From Cupriavidus necator (GTDB lineage: Bacteria > Pseudomonadota > Gammaproteobacteria > Burkholderiales > Burkholderiaceae), in the NCBI RefSeq assembly GCF_013141915.1, contig NZ_SROX01000005.1, positions 124,001 through 188,000 on the forward strand: 64,000 nucleotides of DNA, in the 5' to 3' direction. The position numbers and the translations under genes were made by a program. This document shows positions 50,307 to 60,270 of this stretch, one piece after another. Position 1 is the stretch's first letter, and each line of letters starts with the position of its first letter. The notes below the pieces were generated by a model, which worked only from the letters and a program-made list of their open reading frames with translations, made no database searches and was not told the origin of the DNA.

Positions 50307-52511
50307 TCAGGCCAGTCCCATCGCCGGATCGCTGACCGTATCCTCGCCGGTCTCCATGCGACCGGCAAAGCGCCGCGCGAACGCCGGGCTGGCCTCGCAG
50401 CTCACGACGAAGTCGTACCAGTTGCCGCTCTCGGCCACCGGCCATTCCAGCGTTTCCACCTTGCCGCGCTTGACCCGCTGCGTCCACGGGCCGTCCCCGC
50501 GATAGGCCAGCGCCTTGACGGTGAAGGTCACGTCGGCATCGCCATCGTTATGCAGCTTGACCTGGATCGTCGGCTTCTTGCAAGGGTTGTAGCAGACCTG
50601 GATCTCGGCGGACGTGGTGGCCGCCTCGTGGATGTCGCCGGAGAACGCACGGTGATAACCGTTGGGCCCGAGCACCCACAGGTCGTACTTGCCGCCGTCG
50701 GCGTTGATGTCCCACGTATCGTCCAGCGCCTTGCCGGCCTCGACCACGTAGCGGCGCGGAATCCGGTCCAGGTGCAGCTTGTCGTAGACATGGAACACCG
50801 CGCCCGCCTGGTGCGCGCTACCGTTGGCGAACAGCAGCCGCACGGTGCGGGCGGCTGCATCGACGCGCGCGCTGGTATGCAGTTCATACGGCAGCTTGCG
50901 CGACGGGCGCGAGCCGGTGGCCTGCGCCGGCGGCGCCGGCGTGGCCGGCACCGGGATCGCGGGCTGCGTCTGCTGCCAGGCGGTCAGGCTGGTGGCGTCG
51001 GCGCGCGTAGTGCGCCCCGCCAGCACGGGCAGCGTCTCGGTATTGGGCGTGGCGAAGTTGAAGGCGCTGGTCAGGTCGCCGCATACGGCGCGGCGGTAGG
51101 CGCTGATCTGCGGCTCCATCACGCCAAAGCGCGCTTCCAGGAAGCGCAGCACCGAGGTGTGGTCGAACACTTCGGAGTTGACCCAGCCGCCGCGGCTCCA
51201 CGGCGATACCACCCACAGCGGCACGCGCGGCCCCGGCCCGAACGGCTTGCCGTCCTGCGGCGGCTGCTTGGCGGTGGCGGGCGGGAAGTTGAAATACTCG
51301 TAGGCCATCTGCGCGTCGGCCAGGGTCGACTTGCCGGCCAGCGTGCCGTCCGGGTTGCGCGACGGCGCGGTCGGCGGCGGGCTATGGTCGAAGAAGCCGT
51401 CGTTCTCGTCGAAGTTGATCAGCAGCACGGTCTTGCTCCATACCTCCGGCGATGCCGTCAGCGCATCGAGGATGGCCTGCACATACCAGCCGCCCTTGGC
51501 CGGACTGGACGGGCCGGGGTGCTCGCTGAACTCGGCCGGCGGGATGATCCAAGACACTTCGGGCAGCCTGCCGTTCTGCACGTCGTCGCGCAGCGACTGC
51601 AGGAAGCCGGCGTCCGGCATGGTGTTGCAGAAGCCCTTGGCGAACGGGCTGTACTGGTCGTCGATATCCGGGTTGTAGGGCGGATTGACGCCGGTGCCGG
51701 CGGTGTTGGACAGCTTGCGTCCATCCGGCATTTTTTCCATCTCGGCGCGCCAGTGGCGGAAGCTCATCATCTGGTTGCAGCCGTAGTTGTCCGGCACGTT
51801 CTGGTAGACCTTCCAGCTCACGCCGGCGCCCTGCAGGCGGTCGGCGTAGGTCTTCCAGGTCCAGCCTTCGGTGGACGGGCCCACGTCGGCGCCGGCGTTG
51901 AATTCATTGATCATCACCGCGACGTTGTCGCCGGTGGGGCCGTTGCTGCCGGTCCAGTAGAACAGGCGGTTGGGGATGGTGCCGGTGTGCATCGCGCAGT
52001 GGTAGGCGTCGCACAGCGTGAAGGCGTCGGCCAGCGCGCGCTGGAACGGGATCTCGGTATTGTCGAAATAGCCCATCGACAGCGCCTTCTTGGCCACCGG
52101 CCAGCGGTCCATGCGGCCGTGGTCCCACGCGGCCTGGGCGTCGGGCCAGGTGTGCGGCGTGCCGCCGGCGCGCTGCGCGTTGCCCTGGGTTTCATCGAGG
52201 TGGTAGGGCGTCAGCGTATTGCCGTTGGCATCGGTCTGGTAGAACGCGTTCTTGCCGTTCGGCAGCGGGATCGCAAAGCGGTCGCCATAGCCACGCACGC
52301 CCTTGAAGGTGCCGAAGTAGTTGTCGAACGAACGGTTCTCCAGCATCACCATCACGACGTGCTTGACGTCCTGGATGGTGCCGGTGGCATTGTTCGCCTC
52401 GATCGCCAGCGCGCGGCGGATGCTGGGCGGAAAGCTGGCCAGCACCGCGGCGGCGGCACCGGTGCCGAGGCTGGTCTTGAGGAACTGTCGCTTGGACGGA
52501 TTGAAGGTCAT
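50307..52511 (-). CDS. Phosphocholine-type phospholipase C (PlcN/PlcH family)
   Basis: A 734-residue secreted hydrolase. N-terminus SKRQFLKTSLGTGAAAAVLA is a Tat-like signal (KR in place of RR). The phosphoesterase core contains VVMVMLENRSFDNYFGTFKG, AMHTGTIPNRLFYWTGSNGP, TVLLINFDENDGFFDHSPPP and SPWSRGGWVNSEVFDHTSVL, the metal and nucleophile blocks of the PLC/acid-phosphatase family. Two C-terminal DUF756 domains follow (about 545-725). It releases phosphocholine from phosphatidylcholine or sphingomyelin. It lies 46 bases after a small lipoprotein gene, and a Pho-box-like site upstream implies induction by phosphate starvation. Confidence 0.92.
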   Translation of the reverse strand: MTFNPSKRQFLKTSLGTGAAAAVLASFPPSIRRALAIEANNATGTIQDVKHVVMVMLENRSFDNYFGTFKGVRGYGDRFAIPLPNGKNAFYQTDANGNTLTPYHLDETQGNAQRAGGTPHTWPDAQAAWDHGRMDRWPVAKKALSMGYFDNTEIPFQRALADAFTLCDAYHCAMHTGTIPNRLFYWTGSNGPTGDNVAVMINEFNAGADVGPSTEGWTWKTYADRLQGAGVSWKVYQNVPDNYGCNQMMSFRHWRAEMEKMPDGRKLSNTAGTGVNPPYNPDIDDQYSPFAKGFCNTMPDAGFLQSLRDDVQNGRLPEVSWIIPPAEFSEHPGPSSPAKGGWYVQAILDALTASPEVWSKTVLLINFDENDGFFDHSPPPTAPSRNPDGTLAGKSTLADAQMAYEYFNFPPATAKQPPQDGKPFGPGPRVPLWVVSPWSRGGWVNSEVFDHTSVLRFLEARFGVMEPQISAYRRAVCGDLTSAFNFATPNTETLPVLAGRTTRADATSLTAWQQTQPAIPVPATPAPPAQATGSRPSRKLPYELHTSARVDAAARTVRLLFANGSAHQAGAVFHVYDKLHLDRIPRRYVVEAGKALDDTWDINADGGKYDLWVLGPNGYHRAFSGDIHEAATTSAEIQVCYNPCKKPTIQVKLHNDGDADVTFTVKALAYRGDGPWTQRVKRGKVETLEWPVAESGNWYDFVVSCEASPAFARRFAGRMETGEDTVSDPAMGLA

Positions 52512-52557
52512 GGCTTGGGTGGGGTCGGTCTGTCGCTGGATCGAAAGGCGGCCCGCA

Positions 52558-52773
52558 TCACGGGGCGCAACGCGTGGTGCAGGCTTCGGGCTTGCCGGTG
52601 TGCCCGGGCTTGCCTGGCGGGTCCGGCGCGCTGCCCTGGGCCGTGGGCTGCAGGGTGCCGCCGCCCGCGCCGGGGGAGTCGTCGCCGCCGCAGGCGGCCA
52701 GCATCAATGCCAGGGTGAGGGTGCCGGCGGCCAGCCAGGGCCGGGCGGAAGGCGACAGCAAGGTGGGTCTCAT
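52558..52773 (-). CDS. Small lipoprotein upstream of phospholipase C
   Basis: A 71-residue protein with a lipoprotein signal (WLAAGTLTLALMLAACGGDD, lipobox LAAC) and a short low-complexity tail rich in G, P and T that ends with two cysteines (EACTTRCAP). It precedes the phospholipase by 46 bases in the same direction. No known family is recognised. It could help secretion or anchoring of the enzyme, which is inference. Confidence 0.6.
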   Translation of the reverse strand: MRPTLLSPSARPWLAAGTLTLALMLAACGGDDSPGAGGGTLQPTAQGSAPDPPGKPGHTGKPEACTTRCAP

Positions 52774-53075
52774 TGGTGCAGGGCCTTTTCTTTTGGTTAA
52801 AGGAATAACGATGGCCGCGCCCATGCGCCGACAGCGGCTGCACGCGATGGACTCCGCCGCAGCGGATGGCAAGCGCAGGTCCGGCCGGTTGCCGGGAGGT
52901 GGCCGTGGCTTGTCGCGACAGCGGGCGATTGTTGACGGATCAAATGTCAGATGTTTGACAGGAAGCACTTCGTGGCATTGCATTTGTAACCAAAAGTGTC
53001 CGAAAGCGGGCGTGGCAATTGCAAGCAGTGCCCGATTGCAATCCTTCAACCGTGAACCCGACCCAGGAGACCGAT
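52774..53075. other. Divergent region between the phospholipase unit and catalase
   Basis: No gene is supported. It holds the Pho-box-like element at 52944-52961 and must carry the catalase promoter. Confidence 0.45.
52944..52961 (-). promoter_or_regulatory. Pho box before the lipoprotein-phospholipase C unit
   Basis: On the minus strand: CTGTCAA-ACAT-CTGACAT, two 7-base direct repeats at 11-base spacing, matching the PhoB consensus CTGTCAT-N4-CTGTCAT with two mismatches. It lies about 170 bases before the lipoprotein start. PhoB control of a phospholipase is biologically expected. Confidence 0.6.
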
Positions 53076-55208
53076 ATGGCCCAGACGTCCGATGACCAGG
53101 CAAAGCCCGCGTCAAGCGCCACCCCCGCCACCACCGCCGCTGGTGCACCGGCCGGCTATGGCGATGCCCAGCGCGGCGCCGGCGGTGAATTGCACCAGGT
53201 TGCCGGCGGCACGCACGCGCCGTTGACCACTAACCAGGGCGCGCCGATCGCGGACAACCAGAACTCGCTCAAGGCCAACTCGCGCGGCCCGACCTTGCTC
53301 GAAGATTTCATCCTGCGTGAAAAAATTACACACTTCGACCATGAGCGCATCCCCGAGCGGATCGTCCATGCACGCGGTACGGCGGCGCACGGCTATTTCG
53401 AGCTGACCGATTCGCTGGCGCAATTCACCACCGCCCGCATCCTGACCGAGGTCGGCGTCAAGACACCGGTGTTCGCGCGCTTCTCCACCGTGGCCGGCGG
53501 CGCCGGTTCGGTCGACACGCCGCGCGACGTGCGCGGCTTCGCGGTCAAGTTCTATACGAAGGAGGGCAACTGGGACCTGGTCGGCAACAACATCCCGGTG
53601 TTCTTTATCCAGGACGCGATGAAGTTCCCTGACGTGGTCCACGCGGTCAAGATGGAACCCGACCGCGGCTTCCCGCAATCGGCGACCGCGCACGATACCT
53701 TCTGGGACTTCATCTCGCTGACGCCGGAGTCCATGCACATGGTCATGTGGATCATGTCGGACCGCACCATCCCGCGCTCGCTGCGCATGATCGAAGGCTT
53801 TGGCGTGCACAGCTTCCGCTTGCTCGACAGCGAGGGCAAGTCCACCTTCGTCAAGTTCCACTGGCGCCCGAAGCTGGGGCTGCAATCCACGGTGTGGGAC
53901 GAGGCCGTCAAGATTGCCGGCGCGGACCCGGATTTCCACCGGCGCGACATGTTCAACGCGATCCAGTCCGGCAACTTCCCCGAATGGGAACTTGGCGTGC
54001 AGCTGTTCACCGAAGCCGATGCCGCGAAGTTTCCGTTCGACCATCTCGATGCCACCAAGATCATCCCGGAAGAGACCGTGCCGCTGAAGATCATCGGCCG
54101 CATGGTGCTGGACCGCTGGCCCGACAACTTCTTCGCCGAGACCGAACAGGTGGCGTTCTGCCCCGCCAACATCGTGCGCGGCATCGATTTCTCCAACGAC
54201 CCGTTGCTGCTCGGCCGGCTGTTCTCGTACCTCGACACGCAGCTGCTGCGCCTGGGCGGACCCAACTTCAACCAGATCCCGGTGAACGCGCCCAAGTGCC
54301 CGTTTGCCAACCACCAGCGCGACGGCCATATGCAGATGCAGCAGCCCAGGGGGCGCGTCGCCTATGAGCCCAACTCGCTGTCCGACGATTCGCCGCGCGA
54401 AGCGCCAGACCTGGGCTTCCGCAGCGCGCAGGTGCCGGAGCAGGGCGACAAGGGCCGCATCCGTCCGGAGACCTTCGCCGACCACTACAGCCAGGCACGC
54501 CTGTTCTACCGCAGCCAGACCCGCGCCGAGCAGGCGCACATCGCCTCGGCGCTGGTGTTCGAGCTGTCGAAGGTCGAGCACGTCCATGTGCGCGAGCGAA
54601 TGGTGGCCCACCTGCTCAATATCGACAACGACCTGGGCCGCCGCGTGGCCGATGGCCTGGCGCTGGAACAGGTGCCCGAGCCGCTGCCCACCGCCGCGCC
54701 GGTGCAGGACCTGCCGCCGTCGCCGGCGCTGCAGATCATTGGCAAGATGAAGGACACGCTGCAGGGGCGCGAGATCGGCATCCTGGTCGCCGATGGCTCC
54801 GATGGCGCCACGGTCGAGGCGATTCGGCAGGCGGCCATGGCCGCCGGCGCCACGGTCAAGATCGTCGCGCCCAAGGTGGGCGGCGCGGTGCTGGCCGATG
54901 GTTCGAAGCTGCCCGCCGACGGGCAGCTGGCCGGAACCCCTTCGGTGATGTTCGATGCCGTGGCCGTGGTGCTGTCCGCCGACGGTGCCGCCATGCTGGC
55001 GCAGGAGAGCGCGGCACTGGATTTTGTCTGCTTTGCCTACGCCCATTTGAAGGCGATTGCCGCCGATGCGGGCGGCGACGCACTGTTGTCCCGCGCCGGA
55101 CTGCCCCCGGATAACGGCATCGTGCCCGCCAGCGACACGGCCCGCTTTATCGCGGCGGCGAAGACGCGGCAGTGGGACCGGGAGCCGCAGGTGCGGATGC
55201 TGGCATAG
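53076..55208 (+). CDS. katE: Large-subunit (clade 2, HPII-type) catalase
   Basis: A 710-residue catalase, the long form with a C-terminal flavodoxin/DJ-1-like domain (about 580-710; [20 protein letters not shown]). Active-site H98 (RIVHARG), N171 (VGNNIPVFF) and proximal heme ligand Y385 (RLFSYLDTQ) are all present. It breaks down hydrogen peroxide and is usually a stationary-phase enzyme. CAGGAGA precedes ATG 53076. The first about 65 residues are an alanine-rich, disordered extension. Confidence 0.95.
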   Translation: MAQTSDDQAKPASSATPATTAAGAPAGYGDAQRGAGGELHQVAGGTHAPLTTNQGAPIADNQNSLKANSRGPTLLEDFILREKITHFDHERIPERIVHARGTAAHGYFELTDSLAQFTTARILTEVGVKTPVFARFSTVAGGAGSVDTPRDVRGFAVKFYTKEGNWDLVGNNIPVFFIQDAMKFPDVVHAVKMEPDRGFPQSATAHDTFWDFISLTPESMHMVMWIMSDRTIPRSLRMIEGFGVHSFRLLDSEGKSTFVKFHWRPKLGLQSTVWDEAVKIAGADPDFHRRDMFNAIQSGNFPEWELGVQLFTEADAAKFPFDHLDATKIIPEETVPLKIIGRMVLDRWPDNFFAETEQVAFCPANIVRGIDFSNDPLLLGRLFSYLDTQLLRLGGPNFNQIPVNAPKCPFANHQRDGHMQMQQPRGRVAYEPNSLSDDSPREAPDLGFRSAQVPEQGDKGRIRPETFADHYSQARLFYRSQTRAEQAHIASALVFELSKVEHVHVRERMVAHLLNIDNDLGRRVADGLALEQVPEPLPTAAPVQDLPPSPALQIIGKMKDTLQGREIGILVADGSDGATVEAIRQAAMAAGATVKIVAPKVGGAVLADGSKLPADGQLAGTPSVMFDAVAVVLSADGAAMLAQESAALDFVCFAYAHLKAIAADAGGDALLSRAGLPPDNGIVPASDTARFIAAAKTRQWDREPQVRMLA

Positions 55209-55322
55209 GGGGAAAGGAGGCCGGTAGCCTGCCGGGGGCCGGCCTTGTGCACACAACGTGCGTCTGTGAATACGCAGGGCAGGGTAGAATCACCCATCCC
55301 TGTTTCCCGCGTGCCGCAGTCC

Positions 55323-56009
55323 ATGTCCGAAGAAAAGAAGAGCCTGTCCGAAACCATCCGCGCCGCGATCGAGCAGGAGATTCTTTCCGGAAAACTTCCC
55401 AGCGGCACGCAACTGGAAGAGCAGCAGTTGCTGGCACGCTTTGGCGTATCGCGCACGCCGGTGCGCGAGGCGCTGATCCAACTGGAGTCGGCCGGCCTGG
55501 TCGACCTGGTGCCGCGCCAGGGCGCGATCGTGTCGTCGATCACGCTGCGCGAATACGTCGCCATGAACGAGATCCTGGTCCAGCTCGAGGCGCTGGCGGC
55601 CCGGCTGGCGGCGCGGCGCATCTCCGCGGCGCAGCGCACGGCGCTGCAGCAGGCGTTCGAGGCGTGCCGCGCGGCGGCGGAGCGCGCCGATTCCGAGCAC
55701 TACCGCGCCGCCAACGATGCCTTCCACGAGGTCATCTACGCCGCCTGCTGCAACGACATCCTGTCGCGGCAGATCCGCACCATGCGCGCGCGCATGCGCG
55801 GCATGCGCGACCTGCGCTTCGAGAAGCCGGCGCGCATCCTAGCCTCGCTGGCCGAGCACGAGGCGGTGATGGACGCGATCGCGCGCGGCAACGAAGACGA
55901 TGCCGCGGCCGCCATGGTCCGGCATATCGCCACCGGCGGCGATGTCTATGCGGACATGATCGCCGCCATGCCCGACGACGAAGCCGGCGGCCGGCGCGGC
56001 CGCCGCTAG
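55323..56009 (+). CDS. GntR-family regulator (FadR/FCD type)
   Basis: A 228-residue regulator: winged helix (SETIRAAIEQEILSGKLPSG; ARFGVSRTPVREALIQLESA) and an all-helical FCD effector domain whose metal-binding histidines are visible (NDAFHEVIY, SLAEHEAVM, VRHIATGG). A -10-like TAGAAT lies about 35 bases before the start. It converges on the Bug/CaiB unit and is the best candidate to bind the twin GTAT-N4-ATAC sites at 58321-58347. Confidence 0.9.
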   Translation: MSEEKKSLSETIRAAIEQEILSGKLPSGTQLEEQQLLARFGVSRTPVREALIQLESAGLVDLVPRQGAIVSSITLREYVAMNEILVQLEALAARLAARRISAAQRTALQQAFEACRAAAERADSEHYRAANDAFHEVIYAACCNDILSRQIRTMRARMRGMRDLRFEKPARILASLAEHEAVMDAIARGNEDDAAAAMVRHIATGGDVYADMIAAMPDDEAGGRRGRR

Positions 56010-56028
56010 GCGCCGCGGCCGGACAGGC

Positions 56029-57006
56029 TTATTCCAGCCTGACGCCGGCCTGCTCGATCCGCGTCACGGCCGCCTTGCCGTCCGCCGCGGCCCATCTGGC
56101 AAACTCGGCGGGCGATGCCGAAGTCGCGACCTCGCTGCCGTTGGAGGCCAGCTTCGCGCGCAGTTGCGGGTCGGCCATCACCTTGTTCGCGGCGGCGAAG
56201 AGCTTGTCGCGGATGCCGTCGGGAAGCCCGGCCGGCCCGTACAGTCCGAACCAGAAGGTAAAGTCAAAACCCGGCAAGCCCATCTCCGCCAGCGCGGGCA
56301 GGCCGGGCGCAACCGCCGAGGGCTTGGGCGTGGTCACGCCGATCATCTTCACCACGCCTTGCGTGCCCAGCGGCAGCACCGACGCCGCGGTGCCGAACGA
56401 CAGTTCCACCTCGCCCGCGGCCACCGCCTGCAGCGCCGGCGCACCGCCCTTGTAGGGAACGTGGGTCATCTTTGCCCCCGTGGCCTTTTCGAACTGCAGC
56501 GCGGCGATATGCGGCGAGCCGCCGATGCCGGACGAGGAGTAGTTGAACTTGCCTTGCTGCGCCCGGGCCTTGGCCACCAGCGTCTTGACGTCGCTGACGT
56601 TCAGGTTCTTGTTGACGGCCAGGATCAGCGGCGACACCGTCAGCCGCGTGACCGGGGTGAAATCCGTCGCCTTGTAGCGGGCCTTGTACAACTGCTGGTC
56701 GATGCCATACAGCGTCGCCGTGGCCAGTCCCAGCGTGTAGCCGTCCGGGGCGGCCTGCGCCAGCGCGGCGGAGGCCAGCGTGCTGCCCGCGCCGGGCTTG
56801 TTGTCCACCACCACGGTCTGGCCGAGTTCCCTGGACAGGGCTTCGCCGAACACGCGCGCGACATAGTCCGCGGCGCCCGCCGGCGTGTAGCCCACCAGCA
56901 GCCGGATCGGCCGGGCCGGGTATTCCTGCGCGCCGGCCAGGGCGGGCAACGCCGCCAGGGCGGCAAGGGCCGCGCCGATGGCGGCGCGCCCGAGAGCATG
57001 GGTCAT
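56029..57006 (-). CDS. Bug/TctC-family periplasmic substrate-binding protein
   Basis: A 325-residue TctC-family protein: signal peptide about 1-26 (LAALPALAGAQE), then YPARPIRLLVGYTPAGAADY, VVDNKPGAGS, APDGYTLGLA and HVPYKGGAPALQ. AAGGAGACAACC precedes ATG 57006. It follows a CaiB/BaiF CoA-transferase by 47 bases, so the imported acid is probably converted to a CoA thioester. Confidence 0.92.
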   Translation of the reverse strand: MTHALGRAAIGAALAALAALPALAGAQEYPARPIRLLVGYTPAGAADYVARVFGEALSRELGQTVVVDNKPGAGSTLASAALAQAAPDGYTLGLATATLYGIDQQLYKARYKATDFTPVTRLTVSPLILAVNKNLNVSDVKTLVAKARAQQGKFNYSSSGIGGSPHIAALQFEKATGAKMTHVPYKGGAPALQAVAAGEVELSFGTAASVLPLGTQGVVKMIGVTTPKPSAVAPGLPALAEMGLPGFDFTFWFGLYGPAGLPDGIRDKLFAAANKVMADPQLRAKLASNGSEVATSASPAEFARWAAADGKAAVTRIEQAGVRLE

Positions 57007-57053
57007 GGTTGTCTCCTTGGTGTTTTCGCTTGTCGCGGTGGTTCTTGCGGGCT

Positions 57054-58289
57054 TCAGGCCGCCACGCTGGCCGCGCGCAAGTCCGCGATGCCGGCTTCGT
57101 CGTAGCCCAGTGCGCGCAGGATCTCGTCGGTGTGTTCGCCGGGATCGGGCGCGGCGCGGGCGAACTGTTCCGGGTGCGGCGCGGCCGACAGGTTGATCGG
57201 CGAGCGCAGCAGCGCAAGCGGCCCCAGCACGGGGTGCTCGGCGGGCCGGGTCATGCGCAGGTGGCGCACCTGCGCGTCCTCGAAAGCCTGGCCGATATCG
57301 AACACCGGACCGCAGGGCACGCCGGCCGCATTCAGGCGCGCGGTCAGTTCGGCGACGGTGAAGGCAGCGGTGCACTGGTTGATGGCCGCGTCCAGGCGAT
57401 GGCGCTCGGCGGCGCGGCCGGCGGCGCTCTGGAAGGCGGGCTCGTCCAGCAGCCAGCCGGCCGCGACGGTGCGGCAGAAGTTGGCCCACATGCGGTCGGT
57501 GCTGGCGGCGATATTGACCACGCCGTCGCGGCAGCGGTAGGTGCCCATCGGCACCAGCGTCGGGTGCGCATTGCCCTGCTGCGTCGGCACTTCGCCGTCC
57601 ACGGTGTAGCGGGTGGCCTGGAAATCGAGCTTGTTGAGCATGCCCTCGATCAGCGAGGTATGCACCCATTGCCCACGGCCGGTACGCGCGCGGTGCAGCA
57701 GCGCCAGCAGGATGCCCTGGCCCAGGAACATGCCGGCAGTGGTGTCGGAAATGGCGATGCCGACGCGCAGCGGCCCCTGGCCCGGCTCGCCGGTGACCGA
57801 GCTCAGTCCCGACATGCCCTGCACGATCTGGTCGAGCCCCGGGCGCTCGCAGTACGGCCCGTCCTGGCCAAAGCCCGAGATGCTGGCCAGGATCACGCGC
57901 GGATTGATCGCGCTCAGGCGCGCGTAGCTCAGTCCCAGGCGTTCCTTGACCACCGAGCGGAAGTTCTCCACCACCACGTCGGCGCGCCGCACCAGGCGCT
58001 CCAGCACCTCGGCGCCTTGTGGCGTCTTCAGGTCCAGGCACAGGCTGCGCTTGTTGCGATGCAGGTTCTGCTCGTCCGAGCCCCGCCGCCGCCCGGTCAC
58101 CGAGCCGCGATCCTGCGGCGGCGGCGGCTCGACGCGGATCACGTCGGCCCCCCAGTCAGACAGCAGGCGCACGGCGGCGGGGCCGGCGCGCGCGATCGAC
58201 AGGTCCAGCACGGTGATGCCCGTCAGCGGCAGGTCTGCCCCCGGGGCAGGAGTCCCGCCGTCTTTGGGGGCGGGTGGCAAAGACGTCAT
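57054..58289 (-). CDS. CaiB/BaiF-type CoA-transferase
   Basis: A 411-residue class III CoA-transferase of normal single-domain size. Family blocks: LTGITVLDLSIARAGPAAVR, DWGADVIRVEPP, NKRSLCLDLKTPQGAEVLER, ENFRSVVKERLGL and the catalytic aspartate in RVGIAISDTTAGMF. Start ATG 58289 has GAGGAATTGCC upstream. It is divergent from the oxidoreductase-GST-hydratase unit across twin operator-like repeats, and co-oriented with a Bug gene. Confidence 0.92.
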   Translation of the reverse strand: MTSLPPAPKDGGTPAPGADLPLTGITVLDLSIARAGPAAVRLLSDWGADVIRVEPPPPQDRGSVTGRRRGSDEQNLHRNKRSLCLDLKTPQGAEVLERLVRRADVVVENFRSVVKERLGLSYARLSAINPRVILASISGFGQDGPYCERPGLDQIVQGMSGLSSVTGEPGQGPLRVGIAISDTTAGMFLGQGILLALLHRARTGRGQWVHTSLIEGMLNKLDFQATRYTVDGEVPTQQGNAHPTLVPMGTYRCRDGVVNIAASTDRMWANFCRTVAAGWLLDEPAFQSAAGRAAERHRLDAAINQCTAAFTVAELTARLNAAGVPCGPVFDIGQAFEDAQVRHLRMTRPAEHPVLGPLALLRSPINLSAAPHPEQFARAAPDPGEHTDEILRALGYDEAGIADLRAASVAA

Positions 58290-58320
58290 GGCAATTCCTC
58301 GGCGGTGATGGCGATGTTTA

Positions 58321-58347
58321 GTATACAAATACACAGTATAAAAATAC
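58321..58347. promoter_or_regulatory. Twin GTAT-N4-ATAC operator-like repeats
   Basis: GTATACAAATAC (58321-58332) and GTATAAAAATAC (58336-58347) are direct copies 15 bases apart, each an inverted GTAT/ATAC pair. They sit in the divergent promoter between the CoA-transferase and quinone oxidoreductase genes. Probable sites for the local FCD-type GntR regulator; inferred. Confidence 0.55.
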
Positions 58348-58497
58348 GTATAAGGACTTTCCACGATGCATGCAGCGCGAGAAAGGCGTACCCTGTCAAG
58401 CGTTGCTTTCCTTACGTCAAGCGGAACGCGCATTTCTCACGGCCTCGTTGCCTCAGTTTGGCCGCTCATCCCTTGTTTCCACCTTTCCTGGATTTGT

Positions 58498-59478
58498 ATG
58501 CTTTCAGAGTCTTTCTGTATTTACAGGACCGGTGGCCCGGAAGTGCTGGAGCCATGCCAGGTCGCCGTGCCGTCGCCGGGGCCCGGCGAAGTCCAGTTGC
58601 GCCAATCGGCCATCGGCCTCAACTTCGCGGACATCTATCAGCGCAAGGGCGCGCATGGTCCCCATGCGGCCACGCCGTTTCCCATCACGCTGGGCTCGGT
58701 TGGCGCGGGCACGGTCACCGCGATCGGCGCAGGCGTAGAGGGATTTCTGGTCGGCCAGCGTGTTGCCTGCATGCACCCGGGCGCCTACCAGGTGACCCGC
58801 AACGTGCCGGCGGGCCGGCTCGTGCCCTTGCCGGACACGATCTCTGAAGACGTGGCGGGCGCCACGCTGCTGCGCGGCCTGACCGCCGAATACCTGCTGC
58901 GGCGGCTCTACGCCGTGCAGCCTGGCGACGCGGTGCTGGTGCATGCGGCGGCGGGCGGCATGGGCGTGCTGCTGTCGCAGTGGGCGCGCGCCCTCGGCGC
59001 AACCGTGATCGGCACCGTCGGCAGCGAGGCCAAGCGGGCGGTAGCACTGGCCCACGGCTGTCACCACGTCATCAACTACCGCGACGGCAACTTTGCCGAA
59101 GCGGTGCAGGCCTTGACCGGCGGCGAGGGCGTGGCCGTGGTCTACGACGCCGTCGGCAAGGATGTGTTCGTGCCCTCGCTGCAATGCCTGCGGCCGTGCG
59201 GCATGGCCATCAACTACGGCACCGCGTCGGGTGACGTGGAGGCGTTCGACCTGCAGTTGCTGCACGCGCGCTCGCTGATCGTGTCGCGGCCCACGCTGCG
59301 CACCTATATCGCCACCCCGCAAGCGCTGGCCGCGGCGGCGGCCGCGTTGTTCGCCGCGGTTGCGGCCGGGCGGTTGCGATTGGAGGTGAACCACCGGTAC
59401 CCGTTGGCCGCCGTGCGCGACGCGCACCGCGACCTGGAGGGCCGTGCCACCACGGGTTCGGCCGTGCTGCTCCCTTGA
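58498..59478 (+). CDS. NADPH:quinone oxidoreductase-like (zinc-independent MDR family)
   Basis: A 326-residue medium-chain dehydrogenase/reductase of the QOR type. It starts IYRTGGPEVLEP, as quinone oxidoreductases do, has the block GLNFADIYQRKG, the LLRGLTAEYLLRR segment and the Rossmann loop HAAAGGMGVLLSQWARALGA. No zinc-ligand cysteine set is seen. ATG 58498 is chosen because the family alignment begins there; the frame is open from 58366 and no strong ribosome-binding site is visible. It may reduce an enone or enoyl intermediate in this cluster. Confidence 0.88.
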   Translation: MLSESFCIYRTGGPEVLEPCQVAVPSPGPGEVQLRQSAIGLNFADIYQRKGAHGPHAATPFPITLGSVGAGTVTAIGAGVEGFLVGQRVACMHPGAYQVTRNVPAGRLVPLPDTISEDVAGATLLRGLTAEYLLRRLYAVQPGDAVLVHAAAGGMGVLLSQWARALGATVIGTVGSEAKRAVALAHGCHHVINYRDGNFAEAVQALTGGEGVAVVYDAVGKDVFVPSLQCLRPCGMAINYGTASGDVEAFDLQLLHARSLIVSRPTLRTYIATPQALAAAAAALFAAVAAGRLRLEVNHRYPLAAVRDAHRDLEGRATTGSAVLLP

Positions 59479-59494
59479 GCCCGGCGAGCACAAG

Positions 59495-60250
59495 ATGAAA
59501 CTGTTCCATGGCTGGTTGTCGAGCGCGTCGCGCCGGGTACGCCTGTGCCTGGCCGAGAAAGGCCTTGCCTATGACAGCGTGCCGGTCGACCTGGCGGCGC
59601 AGGAGCAGCATACGCCCGCGTTCCTGGCAATGAACCCCAACGGCGTGGTGCCGGCGCTGGTGCTGGACGATGGCCGCTTTCTTTATGAGAGCGGCACTAT
59701 TTGCGAATACCTCGACGAGATCCACCCGTTGCCGCCTTTGCGGCCCGACGATCCCTACCAGCGCGCGGTCATGCGCAACTTCGTGCGCTGGACCGACGAG
59801 AAGGCGCTGCCCAACCTGCTGGTGCTGAATTGGAGCCTCGCGCTGCAGCCGGTTGCCGCGCGATGGAGCGATGCCACGCTGGCCGAGCGGCTTGCGCGCA
59901 TACCGACCGCCGAGCGCCGCGACGCGTGGCTGCGCATTGCGCGCCAGCCCTACACCGATGCGGAGAAACGCCGCGCGCTCGATGCGCTGGTCGGGCTGGT
60001 GCCCAGGATGGAAGCCATGCTCGCGCCTGGCAATTGGCTGTTCGGCGCCCGCTATACGTTGGCCGATATCGCGGCGACGCCCTTTATCGCGCGCATTGCA
60101 GAGCTGGCACCGGCCGCGCTGTCATCGGCCCCCGCCGTGGCGGATTGGTGGCAGCGCGCCCAGGACCGGCCGGCGTTTGCGCAGGCGCGGCTGGAACGTT
60201 TCGACATCGCGCTCGCACGCCGGGGCGCGCCATCCGCCGATGCCCATTGA
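59495..60250 (+). CDS. Glutathione S-transferase
   Basis: A 251-residue GST. The thioredoxin-like N-domain has KLFHGWLSSASRRVRLCLAE with a candidate catalytic serine near position 9-10, the cis-Pro NPNGVVPALVLDDG and ESGTICEYLDE, which bind glutathione. The helical C-domain ends with GARYTLADIAATPFIARI. It starts 16 bases after the oxidoreductase gene. Within this cluster it could act as an isomerase or dehalogenase-type step; unknown. Confidence 0.9.
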   Translation: MKLFHGWLSSASRRVRLCLAEKGLAYDSVPVDLAAQEQHTPAFLAMNPNGVVPALVLDDGRFLYESGTICEYLDEIHPLPPLRPDDPYQRAVMRNFVRWTDEKALPNLLVLNWSLALQPVAARWSDATLAERLARIPTAERRDAWLRIARQPYTDAEKRRALDALVGLVPRMEAMLAPGNWLFGARYTLADIAATPFIARIAELAPAALSSAPAVADWWQRAQDRPAFAQARLERFDIALARRGAPSADAH

Positions 60251-60270
60251 TTCCCACTGGAGAATTGCCC

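Noticed and set aside
49758..52718. 986-codon open frame on the plus strand across the phospholipase region
   Set aside because: It runs antisense to a recognisable phospholipase C and out of frame with tctA, with low-complexity R/G/V/H composition.
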